Source: Sphingobacteriales bacterium
GTDB lineage: Bacteria > Bacteroidota > Bacteroidia > Chitinophagales > Chitinophagaceae
DNA length: 64,000 bases
Direction: 5' to 3'
Assembly (NCBI GenBank): GCA_016185185.1
Contig: JACPOD010000036.1
Coordinates: 1 to 64,000 of the forward strand
Shown: positions 1 through 8,001 of the stretch, piece by piece
How the letters are laid out: each line of letters begins with the position of its first letter
Position numbering within the stretch: the first letter of the stretch is position 1
Position numbers and translations under genes: made by a program
Notes under the pieces: generated by a model
What the model was told of the DNA's origin: nothing
Database searches by the model: none
Seen by the model: only the letters and a program-made list of their open reading frames with translations

Positions 1-1
1 C

Positions 2-391
2 AACAATCTTCCGTCCGGTTATCACCGGGATTTTCAATTGCTGAAAGAACAACTCTTCCCTGCTTTTGAAAAACTCCGCAACTGTATGGATATGATGCAA
101 CTGATGCTGAGTAATATGAAAGTGAAAGAGGATATACTGGGAAATAATTTGTATAAATACTTGTTTAGTGTTGAAGAAGTAAACAAACTGGCTTTATCCG
201 GTGTTCCTTTCAGGGAAGCATATAAACAAGTGGGACAAATGATTGAATCCGGAAACTTCAATCCTTCCAAGGAAGTTAAGCATACACATGAAGGAAGTAT
301 TGGCAATCTCTGCAATGATAAGATTACAGCGATGATGGAGAAGGAGTTGGGTGAGTTTAAGTTTTGGGATGAGCAAACATTGATTGCTTAA
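2..391 (+). CDS. argH: Argininosuccinate lyase, C-terminal part (cut by window start)
   Basis: The frame is open from base 2, so only the last 129 residues are present. The fragment starts with NLPSGYHRDFQ, a conserved stretch of argininosuccinate lyases, and continues with the helical C-terminal domain of that family (fumarase/aspartase superfamily). The enzyme splits argininosuccinate into arginine and fumarate in the cytoplasm, the last step of arginine synthesis. The catalytic serine loop lies upstream of the window and cannot be checked. The stop codon shares two bases with the stop of the convergent gene that follows. The family call rests on the C-terminal motif and length only, but the match is characteristic. 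Confidence 0.85.
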   Translation, partial: NNLPSGYHRDFQLLKEQLFPAFEKLRNCMDMMQLMLSNMKVKEDILGNNLYKYLFSVEEVNKLALSGVPFREAYKQVGQMIESGNFNPSKEVKHTHEGSIGNLCNDKITAMMEKELGEFKFWDEQTLIA

Positions 392-1947
392 ACTGTTTGT
401 TTCTTATTCTTCTCCCTCTTCAAATACTTCTCCCTTATAATATCCTGCACAGGAACATTTTCAATCTTACTCTCCAGCCAGGAAATAATATCGAGATACA
501 TAAAGGAACGACTTTCTAATGGGTTGTCTTCATACTTTTTCAGTTTCTCTCTTAATGTACCAAACGCATCCTTAAATTGCTTGGGATTCAAATGAAACGA
601 TTTTCGGATGAACTTAAATATCTCTTCCTCCACCACACTCAGGTTTTCCATCTTCGCCATAAAACGATAAACGGATTTTATCAAATGTTCCAATATATCG
701 TAATTGCCCATTTCAAAATGTGCAATTAGATGAAGCAAACGGGCATAACATTGTAAATCGGTACGCAAATCAATCTTCCACTGAATTACTTTGTTGAGAT
801 AATCAATGGTTTTTTCATTGTTACCGCTACCAAAATATAAACAGGCTATTTTATAATAGAAAACAAGAATGCGGTGTAAATCCAGTTTCGTTTCAAACTC
901 ATCCAGCTTTTCTTCTAAATGCGGAACTAATTTTAATCCCTGTGTAAAGCTTCCTTCTAAAAAGTGTTTATTGATTTTAGCCACATACAGGTACATAAAA
1001 GTTTGTACCCGGTTATTATCATTGGCATTTCCTTCTTTACTGCGGTAGAAATTTTCAAACTGGTGAAGCGTTTCATCAAAGCGTTTTGTATTCTGTAACA
1101 GGAAATGTGCATTCAGCAAATTGTGCAAACCTTTAATGTAGTACTGTGCTTCCACTTTTTTCATAGAGGGTTCCTGTTCAAACAGGTCCACCCATTTTTG
1201 TGTGTAGCGGTAATACATGATTAAATCCTGCAGAATAAATCCATACCAGCTATAGCTTTGGTACAAATACATCTTTTCATAAAAACCGTTAAATGATTTT
1301 ACATTAGCCGGCAAGCCGGCCTGGAAGAATCGTTTAATTGCATCTTCATCTTTTTTATTCCGTGCATGACCATGTTTGATATACCAGCCATACAACTGTA
1401 AAGAAAGATTGGAAAGTTTGCCAATCATAGCAATACGGTCATCCACATCATCCACTTCGGTAGCTAATAACTCAGCCCGGTTTTCCATACTGCGGGTGAT
1501 ATAAAGCGCTTCAATCTTCTTTTCAAAAATCAACGCCTGTAACAAAAAGGTATGCTGGTTGTGCGACCGGGCATTTTCTTTAATCTTATCAATAATCTTC
1601 AGCGTTTGCAGGTATAGTCCCTTGTTAAATAAAATCCGGGCATAATCCATTTGCTCATGTAACTGCAATTCAATATTATTTTCGTCTTTAAGTATACGAA
1701 CGCTTGCGAGTATTTGTTTATAGAGGTGAGCTTTTAAGTTTGAAAGTTGTTGTTTCTTAATGCTTTTGTTTTTTAATAACAACTGTTCGTCATACTCCTT
1801 CATTTTATCCAAAGCATCAAAGAGCTGAATAATTTTCATATCGCTGGTGGCAGAGTTGCGTTTTACGAACAATTTAAAGTTCCGCTTCTCCGCTTTTTCA
1901 AGCGATTTTATTAATTGAAATAATTCATCTGTCCTCCTGTTGGGCAT
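388..1947 (-). CDS. Uncharacterised helical-repeat (TPR-like) protein
   Basis: A 519-residue soluble protein with no signal peptide or membrane segment. Nearly the whole length is predicted amphipathic helix with many Tyr, Leu and Lys residues, the look of a TPR-like or other alpha-solenoid scaffold. The first 60 residues (for example ELFQLIKSLEKAEKRNFKLF) are strongly charged. I do not recognise a catalytic motif. Large TPR-like proteins of this kind are common in Chitinophagaceae and are usually left hypothetical. It stands alone, converging on argH with overlapping stop codons and divergent from leuA, so the neighbours give no hint of its job. A protein-interaction role is inference. Confidence 0.7.
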   Translation of the reverse strand: MPNRRTDELFQLIKSLEKAEKRNFKLFVKRNSATSDMKIIQLFDALDKMKEYDEQLLLKNKSIKKQQLSNLKAHLYKQILASVRILKDENNIELQLHEQMDYARILFNKGLYLQTLKIIDKIKENARSHNQHTFLLQALIFEKKIEALYITRSMENRAELLATEVDDVDDRIAMIGKLSNLSLQLYGWYIKHGHARNKKDEDAIKRFFQAGLPANVKSFNGFYEKMYLYQSYSWYGFILQDLIMYYRYTQKWVDLFEQEPSMKKVEAQYYIKGLHNLLNAHFLLQNTKRFDETLHQFENFYRSKEGNANDNNRVQTFMYLYVAKINKHFLEGSFTQGLKLVPHLEEKLDEFETKLDLHRILVFYYKIACLYFGSGNNEKTIDYLNKVIQWKIDLRTDLQCYARLLHLIAHFEMGNYDILEHLIKSVYRFMAKMENLSVVEEEIFKFIRKSFHLNPKQFKDAFGTLREKLKKYEDNPLESRSFMYLDIISWLESKIENVPVQDIIREKYLKREKNKKQTV

Positions 1948-2060
1948 CGTAGTTTGTTTAACCTGTAACCCTTACTGGCAAAGGGTTACATTAAATTAGG
2001 TGCGGCATAGCTGGTGTAAAAGCAAGTGCATTTTTGTTTCCTGAATCTGCACTATTACGA

Positions 2061-2130
2061 TAAATTTGTAAGACAGGCTGTAAGTTTTGTTATTGGCAAG
2101 CAACACAAAAATAAGCAGCCTGTTTTTTTA
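2061..2130 (+). promoter_or_regulatory. Candidate leuA promoter -7 box and terminator-like 5' hairpin
   Basis: TAAATTTG at 2061-2068 fits the Bacteroidota -7 consensus TAnnTTTG, though no TTTG lies at the ideal distance upstream. It is followed at once by an 8-bp inverted repeat (ACAGGCTG at 2073-2080 with CAGCCTGT at 2116-2123) running into a T tract that ends about 20 bases before the leuA ATG. The shape is that of an intrinsic terminator in the leader and could attenuate leuA. No separate Leu-rich leader peptide with its own stop codon was found, so the mechanism is open. Confidence 0.4.
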
Positions 2131-2149
2131 TCTTTTACAACAGCAATTT

Positions 2150-3319
2150 ATGTCAGATAAACGAATTTACATCTTCGACACAACATTAAGGGACGGCGAA
2201 CAGGTTCCGGGTTGTAAACTCAATAAAAAAGAGAAAATCGAATTAGCCCTGCAGATAGAAGCACTTGGCGTGGACGTTCTGGAAGCAGGGTTTCCTATTT
2301 CATCTCCTGGTGATTTTGATTCCGTAAGCGAGATAGCTACATTGGTAAAAAATGCATCGGTATGTGGTTTGAGTCGTGCTGTTGAAAAAGACATAGAAGT
2401 GGCAGCCGCTGCTATTAAGCATGCAGTTCGTCCACGTATACATACCGGTATCGGTACTTCTGATTATCATATCAAAGCAAAGTTCAACGCTACAAGAGAA
2501 GAAGTGTTGGAAAGAGCGGTAAAGGCAGTAAAGTTTGCAAAGAGTTTTGTAGAGGATATTGAATTTTACGCTGAAGATGCAGGAAGAACCGATAATGAAT
2601 ATTTAGCAAGGGTAGTGGAGGCTGTTATCGCTGCTGGAGCAACAGTAGTAAACATTCCGGATACAACTGGTTACTGTTTACCTCATCAGTACCAGGAAAA
2701 GATGGCTTACCTCATCAATAATGTTCCCAATATTGATAAAGCAATTCTCTCCTGTCATTGTCATAATGATTTAGGATTAGCTACCGCAAATTCTATTGCT
2801 GGTGTTATTGGTGGTGCAAGACAAATTGAATGCACGGTGAATGGTTTGGGTGAAAGAGCCGGTAATACTTCGCTGGAAGAAGTGGTGATGGTGTTAAAGC
2901 AACATGCTTACATGGGTTATTATACCAATATTAAAACAGAACAATTAAATCCTATCAGCCGTGCTGTGAGTGAAACCATGCGCATGCCGGTGCAACCTAA
3001 TAAAGCAATTGTGGGAAGCAATGCTTTTTCTCATTCATCCGGTATTCACCAGGATGGATTTTTAAAAGACTCTCAAACCTATGAAATCATCACTCCGGAA
3101 AGTGTGGGGGCTGATGGAAGCAAGATTGTACTAACGGCCCGCAGTGGGCGAAGTGCACTGGCTCATCGTTTTCAAAAACTGGGTTACCAGTTTACCCGGA
3201 ACGATATTGATATTTTATATAAAAAATTTCTGGAAGTAGCAGATAGTAAGAAAGAAGTGATGGAAGAAGATTTGCATGGGATGGCAACTGCTTATGTTCC
3301 GGAAGCAACAACCGTGTAG
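2150..3319 (+). CDS. leuA: 2-isopropylmalate synthase (short form without regulatory domain)
   Basis: LeuA condenses acetyl-CoA with 2-oxoisovalerate to 2-isopropylmalate, the first committed step of leucine synthesis. The 389-residue product has the HMG-CoA-lyase-like barrel signatures: [13 protein letters not shown] near residue 8, the metal-binding HCHNDLGLA near residue 205, and the loop NGLGERAGN. It ends soon after the [10 protein letters not shown] segment, so the C-terminal LeuA allosteric domain of the longer (about 510-residue) enzymes is missing; short forms of this size are usual in many Bacteroidota. The ATG at 2150 (MSDKRIYIF) was chosen over an upstream in-frame TTG at 2087, whose extra residues look unlike the family and lie in the hairpin. 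leuB follows directly; leuC and leuD are absent. Confidence 0.9.
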   Translation: MSDKRIYIFDTTLRDGEQVPGCKLNKKEKIELALQIEALGVDVLEAGFPISSPGDFDSVSEIATLVKNASVCGLSRAVEKDIEVAAAAIKHAVRPRIHTGIGTSDYHIKAKFNATREEVLERAVKAVKFAKSFVEDIEFYAEDAGRTDNEYLARVVEAVIAAGATVVNIPDTTGYCLPHQYQEKMAYLINNVPNIDKAILSCHCHNDLGLATANSIAGVIGGARQIECTVNGLGERAGNTSLEEVVMVLKQHAYMGYYTNIKTEQLNPISRAVSETMRMPVQPNKAIVGSNAFSHSSGIHQDGFLKDSQTYEIITPESVGADGSKIVLTARSGRSALAHRFQKLGYQFTRNDIDILYKKFLEVADSKKEVMEEDLHGMATAYVPEATTV

Positions 3320-3348
3320 ATTTCTCTCATGTATAGTTTGAGTTTTAC

Positions 3349-3374
3349 GGCGCAGCGAAAGCTGCGCCTTCTTT
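3349..3374 (+). terminator. Strong GNRA-loop hairpin between leuA and leuB
   Basis: GGCGCAGC (3349-3356) pairs perfectly with GCTGCGCC (3361-3368) around a GAAA tetraloop and is followed by TTCTTT. The stem is very stable, but the T run is short, so it may be a leaky terminator or an mRNA-stabilising hairpin tuning leuB relative to leuA. Confidence 0.45.
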
Positions 3375-3411
3375 GAAGAAAAAAAATGATCCGTACTAAA
3401 ACAATAACCAA

Positions 3412-4533
3412 ATGAAAAAAAGAATTGCAGTAATTAATGGAGATGGCATTGGCCCGGAAGTAACCAAACAGGCTGTTCGGGTGCTGGATGCTGTTGCACA
3501 TCAATTCAATCACCAGTTTGATTACCAGTATTGCCTGATGGGAGCAGTAGCTATTGATGAAACAGGTTCACCGCTTCCCCAGGAAACAATAGATATTTGT
3601 CTCGATGCTGATGCTATACTGTTTGGGGCGATTGGGCATCCCAAATACGATAATGACCCCGGTTCTAAAGTTCGGCCAGAACAAGGTTTACTTGGTTTGC
3701 GCAAAGCTTTACAACTGTATGCCAACATTCGCCCCATTTTTTCTAATCCGTCTTTACAGCACCTTACCCCTTTCAAAAGCAAACAACTGGAAAATGTTGA
3801 CTTTGTTATTTTTCGTGAACTAACGGGTGGAATTTATTTTGGTAAAAAAGAGTTGAGTGAAGATAAAACAAGAGCAGTGGATGAATGCGTTTATACCACA
3901 GCAGAAATTGAACGTATTGCACATCTGGCTTTTCAATTTGCACAAAAGCCAGAAAGAAAAAAGAAACTGACACTGGTTGATAAAGCAAATGTATTAGAAA
4001 CGTCCCGTCTCTGGCGTAAAGTAGTAGCTGAAATAGCCAAACAATATCCTGATGTAAAAGTGGAGTATTTGTTTGTGGATAATGCTGCTATGCAGATCAT
4101 TTTAAATCCCAAACAATTTGATGTAATTCTTACGGAAAATATGTTTGGTGATATTATCAGTGATGAAGCAAGTGTACTGGCCGGTTCATTGGGAATGTTG
4201 CCTTCTGCATCTGTTGGTAATGGTCCTGTTTTGTTTGAACCCATTCACGGAAGTTATCCGCAGGCTGCAGGAAAAGATATTGCTAACCCCATTGGTTCTA
4301 TACTTTCAGCGGCTATGATGCTGGAACATTTTGGTCTTGCACAGGAAGCTGAATTAATAAAAGATGCAGTGAACTGGACATTAACCAATGGTTTTGTAAC
4401 TAAAGATATTGATCCCGTTAATTTTTATTTCACCAGTACGATTGGTGAACTGATCAGTGATTATGTGATGAATAAGATTCCCGGAAAGATCAATAAGGAT
4501 AATATAGAGTTGAGGAAATCAACGATAATATAG
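3412..4533 (+). CDS. leuB: 3-isopropylmalate dehydrogenase
   Basis: LeuB oxidises and decarboxylates 3-isopropylmalate to 4-methyl-2-oxopentanoate with NAD+, the third enzyme of leucine synthesis. The 373-residue product has the normal family length. It opens with KKRIAVINGDGIGPEV, the signature of the isocitrate/isopropylmalate dehydrogenase fold. LTENMFGDIISDEASVLAGS near residue 240 carries the metal-binding aspartates, and the NAD-binding GPVLFEPIHGSYPQAAGKDI segment follows. It sits 92 bases behind leuA with only a hairpin between them. The usual companions leuC and leuD (isopropylmalate isomerase) do not lie next to it as they do in many relatives, so the pathway needs genes elsewhere. 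Confidence 0.95.
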   Translation: MKKRIAVINGDGIGPEVTKQAVRVLDAVAHQFNHQFDYQYCLMGAVAIDETGSPLPQETIDICLDADAILFGAIGHPKYDNDPGSKVRPEQGLLGLRKALQLYANIRPIFSNPSLQHLTPFKSKQLENVDFVIFRELTGGIYFGKKELSEDKTRAVDECVYTTAEIERIAHLAFQFAQKPERKKKLTLVDKANVLETSRLWRKVVAEIAKQYPDVKVEYLFVDNAAMQIILNPKQFDVILTENMFGDIISDEASVLAGSLGMLPSASVGNGPVLFEPIHGSYPQAAGKDIANPIGSILSAAMMLEHFGLAQEAELIKDAVNWTLTNGFVTKDIDPVNFYFTSTIGELISDYVMNKIPGKINKDNIELRKSTII

Positions 4534-4547
4534 GCTGCAAGCTGCAG

Positions 4548-4606
4548 GCCATAAGCTACAGGTTTCCCTTGCAGCTTATGGCTAATAGCTAAAAGCTTTT
4601 TTAAAA
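4548..4606 (+). terminator. Inverted-repeat terminator region downstream of leuB
   Basis: GCCATAAGCT (4548-4557) pairs with AGCTTATGGC (4573-4582); a second small hairpin ending in AAAAGCTTTTTT follows. The stretch is built of the GCTGCAAGCTGCAGG / GCAGCTTATGG words seen as dispersed repeats in Bacteroidota. It probably ends the leu transcript before the ilv promoter. Confidence 0.5.
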
Positions 4607-4610
4607 GTTC

Positions 4611-4641
4611 TTTGTTTTATCAAATGGCGGTGTTATCTTAG
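4611..4641 (+). promoter_or_regulatory. ilv operon promoter (TTTG-N19-TATCTTAG)
   Basis: TTTG at 4611-4614 and TATCTTAG at 4634-4641 are separated by exactly 19 bases, as expected for the Bacteroidota primary sigma factor (TTTG at -33, TAnnTTTG at -7). The predicted start lies just before the leader peptide ATG at 4659. The same 19-base spacing is found before the thr leader and before the XRE repressor gene. Confidence 0.6.
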
Positions 4642-4658
4642 CATTCTATCACACTTCT

Positions 4659-4754
4659 ATGTTGAATAACAGAATAAATAGTGTCATTAATCTCCTGGCC
4701 ATTGTGCTGGTGGTTGTCATTATTAATCCTGCAACAGGAGGTGGATGTTTGTAA
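4659..4754 (+). CDS. ilvL: ilv operon leader peptide
   Basis: A 31-codon ORF starting 18 bases after a good promoter -7 box. Fifteen of its 31 residues are Ile, Leu or Val, with the core LLAIVLVVVIINP followed by a Gly-rich tail. In composition and order this closely resembles the E. coli IlvL leader (hydrophobic run, then Pro, then Gly). A Rho-independent terminator follows 24 bases after the stop. The reading is a classical attenuation leader: ribosome stalling at the Ile/Leu/Val codons when charged tRNA is short would prevent the terminator from forming. The peptide is seen in the sequence; the regulation is inferred from the known Proteobacterial mechanism. Confidence 0.8.
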   Translation: MLNNRINSVINLLAIVLVVVIINPATGGGCL

Positions 4755-4777
4755 ATAAATAAAAACTTAAGATACCA

Positions 4778-4805
4778 AACCCGCCTCCAAAGGGCGGGTT
4801 TTTTT
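4778..4805 (+). terminator. ilv attenuator terminator
   Basis: AACCCGCC (4778-4785) pairs with GGCGGGTT (4793-4800) across a 7-base loop and runs into TTTTT. It lies between the ilv leader peptide and the first structural gene, the place of an attenuator. I did not work out an anti-terminator pairing fully. Confidence 0.8.
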
Positions 4806-4820
4806 ATGCGGCCTCCCCAA

Positions 4821-4837
4821 CCCCTCCAAAGGAGGGG
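4821..4837 (+). repeat. G/C palindrome, boundary-element family
   Basis: CCCCTCC-AAA-GGAGGGG, a perfect 7-bp inverted repeat just after the ilv attenuator. It belongs to the family of C-run/AAA/G-run palindromes found at gene borders in this window. Confidence 0.7.
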
Positions 4838-4889
4838 CATAAAAGAGGTAATGTTTGAAAATAGTTTTTAAATAACGAAAATTAAAAGG

Positions 4890-4906
4890 CCTCCCTTTTG
4901 GGGAGG
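4890..4906 (+). repeat. G/C palindrome providing the ilvE ribosome-binding region
   Basis: CCTCCC-TTTT-GGGGAGG is followed by TTTGGAGGG and the ilvE ATG at 4920. The right arm of the repeat thus doubles as a Shine-Dalgarno-like purine run, which is rare in this phylum. Confidence 0.65.
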
Positions 4907-4919
4907 TTTGGAGGGCTTT

Positions 4920-5462
4920 ATGGCAAATTATTACAACGAGAGCACGGTGCTTTACTTAAACGGAGAGTTTGTAAAAGCATCAGAAGCAAAAATTGATTTA
5001 TACAGTCAGTCTTTGCACTATGGCTATGCTGTGTTTGAAGGAATCCGTTCTTATAAAAATGTAAATGGCGAAACTAAAATTTTTAAAGAGCAGGAGCATT
5101 TTGACCGCTTAAGAAATTCTGCTGTGGCAATGAATATGCCTTACCCATGGACGAATGAAGAACTGATCGCAGCTACGTACGAAGTATTAAAACGAAATAA
5201 TCTCCAGGATGCTTATATAAGACCAGTGGTGTATGCACCGGCCAATATGAGTTTTGTTCCCAACGAAGAGTCATTCATCTTCATCGAAGTTTGGGAAATG
5301 CTTCCCTTCTTTGGTGAAAAGTTATTGAAGGTGATGACGTCGCCTTTTCAGCGTCCCAATCCAAAAGGATTTAAGATCACTGCTAAAGCAAGTGGTCATT
5401 ATGTAAATTCAATTTTCAGAGATACACAGAGCAGTTTTAGTATAACATCGAAACCCGTCTGA
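4920..5462 (+). pseudogene. ilvE: Branched-chain aminotransferase, truncated (C-terminal part missing)
   Basis: The first 160-170 residues read as a class IV PLP-dependent branched-chain aminotransferase: VLYLNGEFVKASEAKIDLYS, LHYGYAVFEGIRSY and TAKASGHYVNS, the last with the lysine expected to hold PLP. Family members are about 290-300 residues, but this one loses homology after NSIF and stops at residue 180. The missing part would contain the EGPGANFF-like strand and the distal cofactor-binding residues. The break falls at a palindromic repeat (5455-5488) followed by more repeat words up to ilvD. The enzyme would make Val, Leu and Ile from their oxo acids. The fragment is very unlikely to be active, so another aminotransferase must act unless the sequence is mis-assembled. 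The ATG at 4920 was chosen by family similarity. Confidence 0.8.
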
Positions 5463-5488
5463 ATCCGACGAAGGAGGAGTCTGGCGGG
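5455..5488 (+). repeat. Palindromic repeat at the ilvE breakpoint (same family as in rarA)
   Basis: Starts CCGTCTGAATCCG and ends GAGTCTGGCGG. The same outer words, in reverse orientation, form the in-frame insert in rarA at 35573-35607. It is an imperfect palindrome. The ilvE stop codon lies inside it. Confidence 0.8.
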
Positions 5489-5550
5489 TATGAAAGAGTT
5501 GAACCGCAGAGGCGGGGAGATGCAGAGAAATGTAATGATTAAAAAGCTGA

Positions 5551-5590
5551 ATAGAATTGTTACAGCACAAGTGAGTGACACAACAGACGA
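5551..5590 (+). repeat. Dispersed repeat with core ACAAGTGAGTGACACAACAG
   Basis: The sequence around the core is almost the same as at 10891-10929 before ilvC. Inverted, more diverged copies lie near 49310-49340 and 49473-49505. All copies are intergenic. Function unknown. Confidence 0.75.
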
Positions 5591-5645
5591 TGAACAAAGA
5601 AATAAAGTTGATTAAAAAAATCTATTTATAACAAAACATAATAAT

Positions 5646-5665
5646 CTCCCTTTAGGGGATAGGGG
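5646..5665 (+). repeat. G/C boundary element directly before ilvD
   Basis: CTCCCTTTAGGGGATAGGGG is followed by T and the ilvD ATG at 5667. It matches the element before thrC in sequence and orientation. The G-run lies where a ribosome-binding site would be. Confidence 0.75.
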
Positions 5666-5666
5666 T

Positions 5667-7352
5667 ATGGCAGAACTAAATAAATATTCGAAAGTCTTAA
5701 CACAGGATCCCACTCAACCTGCGGCACAGGCAATGTATTATGCTATTGGATTTAAAGAAGAAGATTTTAATAAAGCCCAGGTGGGTATTGCCAGTATGGG
5801 TTGGGATGGTAACCCCTGTAATATGCACTTGAATGATCTGGCAACGAGTGTGAGAAGCAGTGTGAATGCTACTGATGGTTTATTGGGATTGCGTTTTCAT
5901 ACCATCGGTGTGAGTGACGGACAAAGTATGGGAACCGATGGAATGCGGTACAGTTTAGTAAGCCGTGATGTAATTGCTGATAGTATTGAAACCAATGCAG
6001 GTGCTCAATATTATGATGCATTAATTACCATACCAGGCTGTGATAAAAATATGCCCGGCTCCATTATGGCAATGGGAAGATTGAATCGTCCGGGTATTAT
6101 GTTGTATGGTGGTACAATTGCCCCTGGTCATTATAAGGGTCAGGATTTAAATATCGTAAGTGCTTTTGAAGCATTGGGACAAAAGATTGCCGGCACATTA
6201 AGTGAAAATGATTTTAAAGGAATTGTTCAGCATTCGTGTCCGGGTGCGGGTGCATGTGGTGGTATGTACACCGCTAACACTATGGCAAGTGCCATTGAAG
6301 CATTAGGAATGAGTTTGCCCAATTCTTCGAGCAATCCGGCATTGAGTGAAGAAAAACAAAAAGAATGTGCTGCTGTTGGTGCCGCTATAAAATTATTATT
6401 GGAGAAAGATATCAAACCAAAAGATATCATGACACGTAAAGCATTTGAAAATGCCATTACGGTTGTCATGGTGTTGGGTGGAAGTACCAATGCCGTATTG
6501 CATTTAATTGCTATGGCAAAGAGTGTGGATGTTCCGTTAACGCAGGATGATTTCCAGCTTATCAGTAATAAAATTCCGGTACTGGCAGATTTTAAACCCT
6601 CGGGAAAATATTTGATGGAAGACCTGCATCAGTATGGTGGTGTGCCGGCTGTGATGAAATATTTATTAAAGAAAGGTTTGTTGCATGGTGATTGCTTAAC
6701 AGTTACAGGAAAAACTGTTGCAGAGAATTTAGCGGATGCACCAGATTTGGATTTTGAACAACAAAAGATCATCATGCCTTTGGAAAACCCCTTAAAGGCA
6801 ACGGGTCATTTACAAATATTATACGGTAACCTGGCAGAGAAAGGAAGTGTTGCCAAGATCAGCGGCAAAGAAGGAGAACGGTTTGAAGGAACGGCAAGGG
6901 TATTTGATGGTGAAAAAGATTTGATCGCCGGTATTCAATCAGGCAAAGTGCATGCAGGTGATGTTGTAGTGATAAGATATATCGGTCCTAAAGGTGCTCC
7001 TGGTATGCCGGAGATGTTAAAACCAACAGGAGCGATCATCGGTGCCGGGTTAGGTAAAAGTGTAGCATTAATTACAGATGGAAGATTTAGTGGAGGAACA
7101 CATGGGTTCGTTGTTGGTCACATCACGCCTGAAGCATTTGAAGGAGGGTTGATCGGACTGGTACAGGATAACGACATCATTGAAATTGATGCAGTAAAAA
7201 ATACACTTACATTAAAAGTAGCAGCAGAAGTGATAGCCGAAAGAAGAAAAAACTGGAAACAACCACCGTTAAAAGCAACCCGTGGCATTTTATACAAATA
7301 TGCCAGAACAGTAAAAGATGCCAGCGAAGGTTGTGTAACCGATGAATTTTAG
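5667..7352 (+). CDS. ilvD: Dihydroxy-acid dehydratase
   Basis: IlvD dehydrates 2,3-dihydroxy-isovalerate and -methylvalerate to the oxo acids that precede valine/leucine and isoleucine. The product has 561 residues, the normal size. Cluster-binding motifs are present: GCDKNMPG near residue 126 and [16 protein letters not shown] near residue 192, holding the cysteines of the Fe-S cluster. The C-terminal [19 protein letters not shown] segment is also typical of the IlvD/Edd family. It is the first intact structural gene after the ilv attenuator and is preceded by a G/C boundary element in place of a normal leader. The oxo acids it makes would be aminated by IlvE, whose gene just upstream is broken. 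Confidence 0.96.
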   Translation: MAELNKYSKVLTQDPTQPAAQAMYYAIGFKEEDFNKAQVGIASMGWDGNPCNMHLNDLATSVRSSVNATDGLLGLRFHTIGVSDGQSMGTDGMRYSLVSRDVIADSIETNAGAQYYDALITIPGCDKNMPGSIMAMGRLNRPGIMLYGGTIAPGHYKGQDLNIVSAFEALGQKIAGTLSENDFKGIVQHSCPGAGACGGMYTANTMASAIEALGMSLPNSSSNPALSEEKQKECAAVGAAIKLLLEKDIKPKDIMTRKAFENAITVVMVLGGSTNAVLHLIAMAKSVDVPLTQDDFQLISNKIPVLADFKPSGKYLMEDLHQYGGVPAVMKYLLKKGLLHGDCLTVTGKTVAENLADAPDLDFEQQKIIMPLENPLKATGHLQILYGNLAEKGSVAKISGKEGERFEGTARVFDGEKDLIAGIQSGKVHAGDVVVIRYIGPKGAPGMPEMLKPTGAIIGAGLGKSVALITDGRFSGGTHGFVVGHITPEAFEGGLIGLVQDNDIIEIDAVKNTLTLKVAAEVIAERRKNWKQPPLKATRGILYKYARTVKDASEGCVTDEF

Positions 7353-7425
7353 CACAACGGGTGAATAGAAATAAAAAGTTGAAATGCTTAGTTGTAAAAA
7401 TAATTAATAAACAAAAGCCTGGTCT

Positions 7426-7444
7426 CCCTCTCTATGGGAGAGGG
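7426..7444 (+). repeat. G/C palindrome before the DinB-type gene
   Basis: CCCTCTC-TATGG-GAGAGGG, followed by AAAAAAGGGTGAGGCT and the ATG at 7461. A near relative lies at 12247-12270. Again the repeat ends where the next gene starts. Confidence 0.7.
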
Positions 7445-7460
7445 AAAAAAGGGTGAGGCT

Positions 7461-7952
7461 ATGACAAAACATTATTTCATAGAATTAGCGGATTATAATA
7501 TCTGGGCCAATAATATCCAGTGTGAATGGTTGGAACAATTAACGGAAGAGCAATGGAAACAGCATATTGTCAGCAGCTTTAACAGCATACAGGAAACAGT
7601 GTTGCATGTTATTGCTGCGGAGAATATTTGGTTACAGCGTTTGGAGAAAGAAGAAAAAACGGATTGGCTGCAGGGAAACTATACCGGTACAAAAGCTGAG
7701 CATATTGTTTTATGGAAAAGTTTGTCACAAAAACTAAAAGATTTTGTGATTGATATGGATGAAAAGTTGCTGAAGGAAAATCTTGATTTTAAAAGATTAA
7801 ATGGTGAGGTGTATTCAATGCCGCATTACCAGGTGCTGGCACATGTTTTCAATCATTCCACCTATCACCGCGGGCAATTGATTACCATGTTACGACAAGC
7901 AGGGTTTACAGCAGTTGGATCAACAGATATGCTTGGGTATTTCAAAAAATGA
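7461..7952 (+). CDS. DinB/YfiT-type four-helix metal-binding protein
   Basis: A 163-residue protein of the DinB/DUF664 four-helix-bundle superfamily. It has the three spaced histidines that bind a divalent metal in this fold: one in ETVLHVIAAENIW near residue 48 and two in HVFNHSTYHRGQL near residue 130. DinB homologues include thiol-dependent transferases and many proteins of unknown function; the substrate cannot be told. The ATG at 7461 gives the usual start (MTKHYFIELADYN) and removes nine residues that the repeat upstream would encode. It lies inside the ilv operon between ilvD and ilvB, with no obvious reason in the pathway. Confidence 0.8.
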   Translation: MTKHYFIELADYNIWANNIQCEWLEQLTEEQWKQHIVSSFNSIQETVLHVIAAENIWLQRLEKEEKTDWLQGNYTGTKAEHIVLWKSLSQKLKDFVIDMDEKLLKENLDFKRLNGEVYSMPHYQVLAHVFNHSTYHRGQLITMLRQAGFTAVGSTDMLGYFKK

Positions 7953-8001
7953 TTGGTTTAATTGACCAGCATAAGTTGGTTAATGAATAAAAAACTATTT
8001 T

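Noticed and set aside
2087-2149. TTG start giving a 21-residue N-terminal extension of LeuA
   Set aside because: The extension is unlike LeuA proteins, lies over the hairpin and T tract, and the ATG at 2150 gives the normal N terminus.
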